From NCBI GenBank assembly GCA_023424995.1, contig JAFADH010000014.1, positions 1 to 30,813 on the forward strand: a stretch of DNA of 30,813 nt, read 5' to 3'. This DNA is from Bacillota bacterium. GTDB taxonomy: Bacteria > Bacillota > Clostridia > Lachnospirales > Lachnospiraceae. Below the pieces are notes generated by a model. It was not told the origin of the DNA, ran no database searches, and saw only the letters and a program-made list of their open reading frames with translations. Position 1 is the stretch's first letter, and the number at the start of each line of letters is the position of its first letter. Made by a program: the position numbers and the translations under genes. Shown piece after piece: positions 1-5,168 of this stretch.

Positions 1-49
1 GATTTAAGGTGTAATTCCGGCTCCTTTCTCGGTTTACGGGTTACATTTG

Positions 50-86
50 GCCTTTTCCAATGCTCCAACATTGGAGAGGGCTTTTT
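50..86 (+). terminator. Intrinsic terminator, plus strand
   Basis: A 13-bp stem (50-62 with 69-81, every position paired if G-U pairs are allowed) has a 6-nt loop and is followed by five T at 82-86. The T-run is on the plus side, so it ends a plus-strand transcript that begins left of the window and converges on the minus-strand ORF ending at 88. On the minus strand no T-run follows the stem. Confidence 0.75.
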
Positions 87-87
87 C

Positions 88-276
88 TTATACATTTACG
101 TTGCCTCCGATACTGAGCCAATAGTATCCCTTATTTTCATAGACACACAGGTCAAGATTATTGGCTACGCTGGAGACATTATCATTCAGACGGTCAAGCT
201 GTTCATTCTGCTTCTGAATACCCTCATTGATACCCTGCAGGGCTTCCAGGATGGATTTTAATAAATCTTCGTTCAT
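88..276 (-). CDS. Small coiled-coil protein of the integrative element
   Basis: 62 aa, function not recognised. Residues 1-40 look like a short amphipathic helix or coiled coil (heptad-like ILEALQGINEGI and QNEQLDRLNDNVSSVANN). The last 20 residues are more hydrophobic and contain a Cys and a YYW motif. A ribosome binding site (AAGGGGG) lies about 9 nt upstream of the ATG. The start is 1 bp past the stop of the upstream 83-aa gene, so the two are co-transcribed and probably translationally coupled. Small helical proteins of this kind are common at the accessory ends of phage-like elements, but no function can be assigned. It is the last gene seen before the left edge and converges on a plus-strand terminator. 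Confidence 0.6.
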   Translation of the reverse strand: MNEDLLKSILEALQGINEGIQKQNEQLDRLNDNVSSVANNLDLCVYENKGYYWLSIGGNVNV

Positions 277-277
277 A

Positions 278-529
278 TTAACAATACCCCCTTTTCTTAT
301 TAATCCGTTTCTGAGATTCGTTGTAGCTCTTTTCCGAAAGATTAAAGCACCAATTCAATTTACGGACATCATCCGGAATATATCCCATTTCAAGCATACC
401 GCCCTTTAATTCATCATTGGTATAATAATCTCTGTTGTCGCTCTGAATAAGATGCTTAAGTCCATATGATGTATGTTTCTTATTCATAGTCTTCCTTGGA
501 TAGAAATTCTTGCTTATCCAGTCTTTCAA
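278..529 (-). CDS. Phage/ICE-type conserved small protein, 83 aa
   Basis: The start is a TTG with a clear ribosome binding site (AAAGGAG, about 5 nt upstream). The protein opens with the pattern DWISKNFYPRKT..KKHTSYGLKHL. I recognise this only as typical of short hypothetical proteins carried by Firmicute prophages and integrative elements; no function is known to me. It is basic, has no membrane segment, and ends in RINKKRGYC. Its 5' end overlaps the 36-aa ORF at 480-590 in another frame. Its stop is 1 bp before the ATG of the 62-aa gene. The three form a compact minus-strand cluster downstream of the putative replication origin, the position of accessory genes in satellite elements. Confidence 0.65.
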   Translation of the reverse strand: MKDWISKNFYPRKTMNKKHTSYGLKHLIQSDNRDYYTNDELKGGMLEMGYIPDDVRKLNWCFNLSEKSYNESQKRINKKRGYC

Positions 530-590
530 CTTCTCCTTTCTCTCCAGTTACATCTCCTGGTATTCCTTCGGTAATTCGTACTTCATTCAT
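480..590 (-). CDS. Possible 36-aa acidic peptide
   Basis: An ATG at 590 is preceded by a perfect AGGAGG with a 4-nt spacer (595-600), one of the best ribosome binding sites in the element. The ORF runs 36 codons to a TAA at 480-482 and is Glu/Asp/Gly rich (starts MNEVRITEGIPGD, ends SKEDYE). Its 3' half overlaps the start of the 83-aa gene by 50 nt in another frame, and the next gene's SD (AAAGGAG) lies inside it. It may be a real small protein or a translated leader that delivers ribosomes to the next start. No homolog is recognised. Confidence 0.4.
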   Translation of the reverse strand: MNEVRITEGIPGDVTGEKGEVERLDKQEFLSKEDYE

Positions 591-600
591 TTTCCCTCCT

Positions 601-862
601 TCAATTGTGGAAATAACCACTTATAAATATGTAATGTGGTACATTGAAACCCGTATAAAATAAGGAGTTAAGACAATATTTCCACTTTTCCACCTGTTTT
701 TAAATTACAACCAGATATATATTTATCGTGTTAAAGCTATCCTATAAATTGAAATATTATATATCTCTATGTATGTGGTAATAGTGGTAATGTGGAAATA
801 TACATATATAATCCAGTAAAATCAATGCTTTTTCATTTCCACCTCATTTCCCCCTTTTCCAC
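601..862. other. Putative replication origin: two clusters of GTGGWAAT repeats around an AT-rich core
   Basis: There is no ORF here. Copies of GTGGWAAT or close variants occur in two sets. Set 1 covers 607-693: 607-614 plus, 613-620 minus (imperfect), 636-641 plus (partial), and two minus copies back to back at 678-685 and 686-693. Set 2 covers 775-862: 775-782, 784-791 and 792-799 plus, then 835-842 and 855-862 minus. Between them, 694-774 is about 80 bp of mostly A/T. The last copy touches the stop of the DUF927 helicase gene. SaPI origins are described as two sets of short repeats flanking an AT-rich region just 3' of rep, and this matches in plan. Calling it an origin is inference. Confidence 0.6.
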
Positions 863-2589
863 TATTCAAACGGTAATTTGAATTGTTTTTCCGAAATAGG
901 TGTGAAAACGCTGTCTTCATCCATAAGTTTCAGCTTCACATACCTGGCGATAGTATCAGCATTGCCTATGCTCGTTTTATGAGTATACTTACCGTCACGA
1001 TCCTTAATAAGGTATCCCTTGGCTGCCCATTCCTTTTTTACCGCGTCAAAGCTATATTTGCTTGTAGATAATTGATCACTTAAAACCGTCTTATTTATAA
1101 AGGCAAATTTACTGTCAATCTTACCCCAAATCTCACCTCTATTTTCTTCTGTGGTTATAAACCTGTTTTGATTTTTAGCAATCAATTCTATAACAAATAA
1201 ATAAGCTCTTTCCGAATCCGAAACATCTTTTCCTCTTTTTAATAAGCAAACAACATCCGATACTTCAATTGGCTCTTCATTCCTAAAGATACATTCATGC
1301 AGCAATTTATCCGCCAATAGCAATAGCGCCAAGCTCTGCACTTGCTTCCCCGTACTATCAGAAATAGCATTAATCTGACTAATTATATTTCGATGCTGAT
1401 CAATAAGCTGCTTATCTGGAATTTCCTTGGTATATTCGATAAACATCCTTCCTGCATGACCATAGTTTTCTCTTATGCAATCAAGTGTCTTCGGATAATC
1501 CTCGAAAAGAGGTCTATCAACTTCTATATCAATAACCCTGTTTATGGCTCCTGCTCCTGAATTGTCAGAAGTCAAAGGCCTCTCTCCATTAATGATTGAT
1601 ATACTTCGCCATGTTCCAGCCTTCTTGTATGAGCTGTCTCTGTTTAGCTTCGACTTCTCCTTACCTTCTGCGAGAGCATAAACCAAAGTCTCTGGATCGC
1701 CTTTATATAATTGCATCTCATCAATAAAGCATGGTAAATCACCCAAGAGCGCTGCTTTTTTAACAATAGCATTCATTGTACTACTTCCTGATATCCAAAA
1801 CTTATCGGGATCACCCCATACAGAGCATGAAACCATAGTTGACACGCTCTTGCCAAGATTGGAACCTCCCCACGGGTAAAAGACAAAACTCAAACATTTA
1901 AGCCTATTAATCAATACAGAAGCAAAACTGGCATCCATAGTTAATCTGACGCTTAGATTTTTACGGAATTCAGTACATTCTTTTATCCAGCAATCTAATG
2001 AACCATGTTCTGACATAATTTGAACAATTTCAGATAGTTCATTATCTCCATCAACTACAATATCGGTTGTATATGGAAAAAAGGATTTATTAATCCAACC
2101 AAGGTGAGATACCGACTTGTAAACCGGTATCTTTTCATTAAACCTAAAGATATCTGAAATATATTCAATAAGAGCTTTTGCAGTCTGATCAGTAACTGAT
2201 ATACCCAAGTTCGCCAGATTTACAATCTGACTTTTTGTGGAGCATATTGAGGGCCTAATAATTATGCTCTTCCATATGTAATTTCCGCCTCTCTTAATAC
2301 TAAAGGAAATCATATATTTATGTTCGCCTGACTCAATATTCTCAATGATCCCGGTAGGCATAATTTGCTGATGAGAAGCCTCAACCCTTACAAGCTGATC
2401 CGGATCCGATTTACTGGGAAGGAGCTTATAAACTCCGGTAATATCACATATCCACTTACCGCACCATAACTGCATAGGAGCATCTACGAATTTCGTCATG
2501 TTATTAATTTCTTCTAACTGTCTGTTGATTTCAGCAAGTTCAGTAGCTGCTTCTTTCTTGTCAATAGCTGTATCTTTTTTCTTTCCCAA
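862..2589 (-). CDS. DUF927-type replicative helicase/primase-associated ATPase
   Basis: 575 aa. A DUF927-like core spans about residues 60-400, with a P-loop GGSNLGKS near 238-246 and a Walker B stretch PCFIDEMQ near 280-287. Further on, a TWRSISIINGE/NRVIDIEVDRP pattern is typical of this helicase group, and the tail looks like a winged-helix DNA-binding region. DUF927 ATPases include the Cch helicases of staphylococcal SCC elements and replication proteins of phages and satellites. The likely role is unwinding and autonomous replication of the excised element, acting at the repeat cluster just 3' of the gene. The start is taken as TTG at 2589, with AAGGTG upstream; it overlaps the 126-aa gene by 76 nt, so coupling is likely. 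The P-loop Lys and Ser are present and no damage is visible. Confidence 0.85.
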   Translation of the reverse strand: MGKKKDTAIDKKEAATELAEINRQLEEINNMTKFVDAPMQLWCGKWICDITGVYKLLPSKSDPDQLVRVEASHQQIMPTGIIENIESGEHKYMISFSIKRGGNYIWKSIIIRPSICSTKSQIVNLANLGISVTDQTAKALIEYISDIFRFNEKIPVYKSVSHLGWINKSFFPYTTDIVVDGDNELSEIVQIMSEHGSLDCWIKECTEFRKNLSVRLTMDASFASVLINRLKCLSFVFYPWGGSNLGKSVSTMVSCSVWGDPDKFWISGSSTMNAIVKKAALLGDLPCFIDEMQLYKGDPETLVYALAEGKEKSKLNRDSSYKKAGTWRSISIINGERPLTSDNSGAGAINRVIDIEVDRPLFEDYPKTLDCIRENYGHAGRMFIEYTKEIPDKQLIDQHRNIISQINAISDSTGKQVQSLALLLLADKLLHECIFRNEEPIEVSDVVCLLKRGKDVSDSERAYLFVIELIAKNQNRFITTEENRGEIWGKIDSKFAFINKTVLSDQLSTSKYSFDAVKKEWAAKGYLIKDRDGKYTHKTSIGNADTIARYVKLKLMDEDSVFTPISEKQFKLPFE

Positions 2590-2894
2590 TCGTCCATCAC
2601 CTTCTCATGTTCTCTCTGTCTTTTTTCAAATTCTTTGTCCTGCTCCTTTCTATACCATTCCGCAACCTTCTTCATTTCACAATTATCTTCGGCTTTCCAG
2701 GCTGCATACCAGGTATTGTACCGCTCCGCTACATCGTTCCTGCCGATACCGGCCAGCTTAACAGCCACCGCCTCCAGGAAAGGCTTGTCATACATGGAAT
2801 ACCCCAGGATTTTCTTGAAGAAAGCTTCATCAAATACGGTATCCTGATTAATGCTATCATAAAATGATTGCTTATTTACTACCACTGGTTCCAC
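2514..2894 (-). CDS. Unknown 126-aa protein between excisionase and helicase
   Basis: The start is a GTG at 2894, directly after the stop of the excisionase-like gene (no gap); the ribosome binding site is weak, so coupling is likely. The protein is not recognised. It has an N-terminal globular part (residues 1-75, Phe/Tyr rich) and a long charged helix (about 76-120, KEQDKEFEKRQREHEKVMDD). Its 3' end overlaps the helicase start by 76 nt. The position, immediately before the replicative helicase, suggests a helicase-loader or replication accessory role, but that is inferred only from neighbours. Confidence 0.75.
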   Translation of the reverse strand: MEPVVVNKQSFYDSINQDTVFDEAFFKKILGYSMYDKPFLEAVAVKLAGIGRNDVAERYNTWYAAWKAEDNCEMKKVAEWYRKEQDKEFEKRQREHEKVMDDWERKKIQLLTRKKQLLNLLKSTDS

Positions 2895-3143
2895 CTACTC
2901 GCTGACATTCCGAATCACTCCGTAGTTCTTAATCGGATCCTGTTCTGTTTTTGGTAGATCTCCGGCCAGATATTCCAAAAAGCGATCATAATTGATAAGA
3001 AACTTCGTTCCTGCTTTTAAGACAGGTATCTTTCCCTGCTTAATCACCAAGCGAATATACCAAAGGCTCACGCTGCTTTCCGGATCTTCCTTATGTATTT
3101 CATCATAAACCTGCTGAGCTGTACGCATTCGTGCTAATGCCAT
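2895..3143 (-). CDS. Excisionase-like helix-turn-helix protein
   Basis: 82 aa. The middle (about residues 22-60) has the MerR/Xis-like winged-helix pattern: a helix VSLWYIRLVIKQGKIPVLKAG followed by TKFLINYDRFLEYL, as in excisionase-family DNA-binding domains. Proteins of this group direct excision with the integrase or act as regulators. RBS AAAGGAG lies 9 nt before the ATG. The gene heads the tight minus-strand group xis-like, 126-aa, helicase. The integrase sits about 2 kb away in the other orientation, as in many satellites and ICEs. Whether it is a true directionality factor or another regulator cannot be told from sequence. Confidence 0.7.
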   Translation of the reverse strand: MALARMRTAQQVYDEIHKEDPESSVSLWYIRLVIKQGKIPVLKAGTKFLINYDRFLEYLAGDLPKTEQDPIKNYGVIRNVSE

Positions 3144-3219
3144 TAAAATTCTCCTTTCTGCGGTTGTCCCATAATAGTTTTAATTGGATATGAAAAGTCC
3201 ATACCCAAAACAAAATAAT

Positions 3220-3390
3220 TTAAGCCGTTTCTTTCTGCTCCATTGCTAGATCCTGCAGCAGATCCCGGTCCTGGTCAATCTTCTTCAATGCTTTGGCAAT
3301 GCCACGCTTAACATAATCCTCCATGTAGGAAGGAATTGCATATTCTTGATCCACTTCCTGCAGGATGATATCAATTCTCTTATCTGCCAT
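3220..3390 (-). CDS. 56-aa helical protein
   Basis: The ATG at 3390 has AGGAGG five nt upstream, and the TAA is at 3220-3222. The product (starts MADKRIDIILQEV, ends LAMEQKETA) is short, charged and predicted helical, with no recognised family. It sits between the cro-like regulator and the excisionase-like gene on the same strand and belongs to the early minus-strand operon of the element. Confidence 0.65.
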   Translation of the reverse strand: MADKRIDIILQEVDQEYAIPSYMEDYVKRGIAKALKKIDQDRDLLQDLAMEQKETA

Positions 3391-3535
3391 ATTGCCTCCT
3401 TTCCTTAATCATTATGTGGATATTAAAATTGTTCAAGATGTCATTAAATTAGAAAATAATAATCTGACTTTCAGATCAGCATAATTCAGATTTTCTTTTA
3501 CCCTGGCAGAGTTGCCGGGTGATGAGGAATGAAGG

Positions 3536-3733
3536 TTAATCCTCAATCAAGATTTCCGTTACTTTACAGTCTAACGCTTTTGCAATGCGTCCTATTGTGC
3601 CAGGGCGTACATTTCGGCCAGATATAACATTATTAAGTGTAGGCCTTGGCATATCAGCAGCTTTCTGCAAATCTTCTGAGTTCATACATGCATTTGCCAT
3701 TGCGATTTCTAATTTCTTTCTGTCTGCTTTCAA
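3536..3733 (-). CDS. Cro-like XRE helix-turn-helix regulator
   Basis: 65 aa, a minimal HTH_3/XRE domain filling the whole protein. The two DNA-binding helices lie at about residues 18-42 (DLQKAADMPRPTLNNVISGR), followed by the usual IGRIAKALDCKVTEIL dimer region. The start is TTG at 3733 with AAAGGAG and GAGAGG upstream; the nearer ATG is out of frame. It is divergent from the larger XRE gene, and the two share an operator region. By analogy with Cro, Str or Xre switches it would control the minus-strand replication/excision operon. A consensus promoter with a palindrome in its spacer lies immediately upstream. Confidence 0.85.
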   Translation of the reverse strand: MKADRKKLEIAMANACMNSEDLQKAADMPRPTLNNVISGRNVRPGTIGRIAKALDCKVTEILIED

Positions 3734-3768
3734 CCTCTCATCTCCTTTCCTGTATATTCTTACAGCAT

Positions 3769-3797
3769 ATTATATTAGCCTGTGGCTAAATTGTCAA
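3769..3797 (-). promoter_or_regulatory. Consensus sigma-A promoter with operator in spacer (leftward)
   Basis: Reading the minus strand, TTGACA (3797-3792), a 17-nt spacer and TATAAT (3774-3769) both match consensus exactly. The spacer contains the perfect palindrome TTAGCC-TGT-GGCTAA (3775-3789), so a repressor bound there would cover the polymerase site. It drives the cro-like gene and probably the 56-aa, xis-like, 126-aa and helicase genes. Confidence 0.9.
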
Positions 3798-3813
3798 TAT
3801 ACAAATGTATATT
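3796..3813. promoter_or_regulatory. Second palindromic operator candidate
   Basis: AATATACA (3796-3803) and TGTATATT (3806-3813) form a perfect 8-bp inverted repeat with a 2-bp centre. It overlaps the end of the leftward -35 box and lies between the two divergent promoters. A third, imperfect dyad (TTAGT...ACTAA, 3822-3840) covers the rightward -35. Together they look like a multi-site operator for the divergent XRE proteins. Confidence 0.6.
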
Positions 3814-3832
3814 TTTATATCTTAGTTAATGC

Positions 3833-3861
3833 TTGACTAATAAGTGTTGATGTTCTATAAT
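3833..3861 (+). promoter_or_regulatory. Consensus sigma-A promoter (rightward)
   Basis: TTGACT (3833-3838), a 17-nt spacer and TATAAT (3856-3861) give five of six and six of six matches. Transcription should begin near 3867. This rules out the ATG at 3860, which lies in the -10 box, as the start of the downstream regulator. Confidence 0.9.
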
Positions 3862-3904
3862 GAAAATGCTAAAATATCATCAAAAGCTTATGGAGGTGCA
3901 TATT

Positions 3905-4459
3905 TTGGGATTAGATTTATTTGCAGCAAGAATAAAAGAATTGCGCTCAGATATGAAAAAAACTCAATTACAATTTTCACAATTAATTGGCATCACAACT
4001 GCAACGCTTTCTGGATACGAAAACGATTTTAAAAAACCTTCTATATCTGTACTTACTGATATTGCCGAAAAGTGTAATGTTTCAACTGATTGGCTTTGTG
4101 GTTTGAGCGATAAAAGAAATAACAACGATGAAATAATCACCTATGCGGATGCAATAAGATTGGTAAAGAAGCTATGTGATGCCGATTTCTTTTTCGGAGA
4201 ATGGAAGATTTCATACCACATCAGCGAGATTGATGATTTAAGTAGAGGTGGCTATGACTACGCGAGTATTTATTGTTCAGATGCTAAAATCATAGAATTT
4301 TTCAAAGATTGGATTCAGATGAAAGAACTTTGCGATAAAGGTACTATACCGCAGCATTTATATAATTTATGGATTGAAGATAAGTTAAAAGAATATGATA
4401 TCCCAATAAAGCCTTATAGTGATGAATCGCCTTTTGATGTATCCGAAGAAGATAGGTAA
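3905..4459 (+). CDS. XRE-family repressor of the element (CI/Stl-like position)
   Basis: 184 aa from TTG at 3905. I prefer this start because GGAGGT (3892-3897) is 7 nt upstream and the promoter -10 box occupies 3856-3861, so the in-frame ATG at 3860 cannot be used. Residues 5-62 are an XRE HTH (ARIKELRSDMKKTQLQFSQ, then ITTATLSGYEND and ISVLTDIAEKCNVSTDWL). The C-terminal 120 residues are unrecognised, acidic and aromatic, with no visible LexA-type Ser-Lys peptidase signature. In Gram-positive satellites the regulator transcribed with int (Stl) is the master repressor and is lifted by binding a helper-phage protein; the unusual C-terminal half would be the natural place for such a partner. 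That role is inferred from layout. Confidence 0.8.
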   Translation: MGLDLFAARIKELRSDMKKTQLQFSQLIGITTATLSGYENDFKKPSISVLTDIAEKCNVSTDWLCGLSDKRNNNDEIITYADAIRLVKKLCDADFFFGEWKISYHISEIDDLSRGGYDYASIYCSDAKIIEFFKDWIQMKELCDKGTIPQHLYNLWIEDKLKEYDIPIKPYSDESPFDVSEEDR

Positions 4460-4501
4460 TAAACCCTCCGCAATACCAAAGAGTTTCACGAAAGGATAAA
4501 T

Positions 4502-4861
4502 ATGAGTATCGTTGGTTCCATCTCATTAGAGATACAAAAGCTTCTTAACCTGAATATCACAGATGACAACAGAATATACATGGGCGATACCAACATAACT
4601 CATATGCAATCATCCCATCCAGCTGATTATGCCAAGTACAAAGGCGAGATTACTAACATACTAACAGCTCCTGATTATGTCGGTATTAACCCCACCGACA
4701 ATTCTATTGAATATGTGAAAGAATTTCAGATTGATAATGAATTTGTGAAGGTTGCCGTCCGAATATCATCCGGCAATAAGTATTATGCACGTTCCATATA
4801 CATCCTGAATACTAACCGGGTGCATAATTACATAGCAAAAGGAACCTTAAAAAAGACTTGA
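4502..4861 (+). CDS. PBECR-like nuclease-fold protein, possible toxin
   Basis: 119 aa. RBS GAAAGGA lies 5 nt before the ATG. The pattern IYMGDTNITHMQSSHPADYAKYK...ILTAPDYV, then a strand-rich half ending in NKYYARSIYILN, resembles the small phage-barnase/EndoU/colicin E5-D/RelE-like (PBECR) nuclease families, which often have a His-x(n)-HP.DY.KY helix and a C-terminal sheet. The match is by eye and the subfamily is uncertain. It follows the XRE repressor by 42 nt on the same strand, and the pair could act as regulator/antitoxin and toxin. The gene stop (4859-4861) lies inside the -35 box of the next promoter. Alternatives are a plain element-borne accessory protein or an anti-phage effector. 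Confidence 0.5.
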   Translation: MSIVGSISLEIQKLLNLNITDDNRIYMGDTNITHMQSSHPADYAKYKGEITNILTAPDYVGINPTDNSIEYVKEFQIDNEFVKVAVRISSGNKYYARSIYILNTNRVHNYIAKGTLKKT

Positions 4862-4885
4862 CACAATTCTCATAAATGGTATAAT
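4858..4885 (+). promoter_or_regulatory. Sigma-A promoter of the small RNA
   Basis: TTGACA (4858-4863), a 16-nt spacer and TATAAT (4880-4885) match both hexamers perfectly. The -35 overlaps the stop codon of the PBECR-like gene. A start near 4892 is expected. Confidence 0.85.
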
Positions 4886-4891
4886 GAAGTT

Positions 4892-5028
4892 ACAGAAAGC
4901 GTAAACTATTTTGAATAGAATTTGAGGACGGAACGGGCAGCCGTCGCCCTAGTTGGAGATGTGGGAGTGTCACCCCACCTATTCTATTCGGAATTTATAA
5001 GCAGGTAACTTCGGTTATCTGCTTTTTT
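4892..5028 (+). ncRNA. Structured small RNA, about 137 nt, family unknown
   Basis: A consensus promoter and a strong terminator bracket a stretch with no sizeable ORF. The 5' and 3' parts pair through a perfect 9-bp helix, 4913-4921 with 4981-4989, continued by AGG/CCT (4925-4927 with 4978-4980). Inside are GACGG/CCGTC (4927-4931, 4941-4945), a competing GGGC/GCCC (4935-4938, 4946-4949), and GTGGG/CCCAC (4961-4965, 4974-4978). This multi-branch shape closed by a long helix is typical of an independently folding RNA. I do not recognise a named family. Possible roles are a countertranscript or regulator of the element, an RNA antitoxin for the upstream nuclease-like protein, or a regulator of int. 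Confidence 0.75.
5000..5028 (+). terminator. UUCG-loop terminator of the small RNA
   Basis: A 10-bp stem (5000-5009 with 5014-5023, one G-U) is capped by TTCG and followed by TTTTTT (5023-5028). It is a textbook intrinsic terminator. Confidence 0.93.
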
Positions 5029-5037
5029 GTGCATAAT

Positions 5038-5068
5038 AAAAACCGCCCCGGCGGCAACCAGGACGGCT
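5038..5068 (-). terminator. Minus-strand terminator between small RNA and integrase
   Basis: On the minus strand an 11-bp stem (5068-5058 with 5051-5041, all pairs satisfied with three G-U) is followed by TTTTT (5042-5038) and ATTATG. No minus-strand gene ends here. It would stop antisense transcription crossing int from the tRNA side, protecting the small RNA and toxin unit. Confidence 0.75.
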
Positions 5069-5095
5069 TAAACGATACTATATAAGCAAGAGCCT

Positions 5096-5125
5096 ATACA
5101 ATATACCTTGACCCGTTTATTGTAT
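5096..5125. promoter_or_regulatory. Inverted repeat upstream of integrase
   Basis: ATACAATA (5096-5103) and TATTGTAT (5118-5125) are perfect 8-bp arms 14 nt apart, and the motif GATACAAT recurs just before the int start (5163-5170). It is a candidate operator or recombinase/Xis binding site. No convincing -35/-10 pair for int was found here, so int may be read from upstream or from a weak promoter. Confidence 0.4.
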
Positions 5126-5168
5126 CATACAGGCCCTTGAAATACAATCAGAAAGGATGTTTGATACA

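Noticed and set aside
1..60. Left attachment site of the element
   Set aside because: No copy of the tRNA-Trp 3' end was found here; the left end must lie outside the window.
4927..4949. H-type pseudoknot in the small RNA (GACGG/CCGTC with GGGC/GCCC)
   Set aside because: The linker crossing the first stem would be zero nucleotides, so the two helices are better treated as alternatives.
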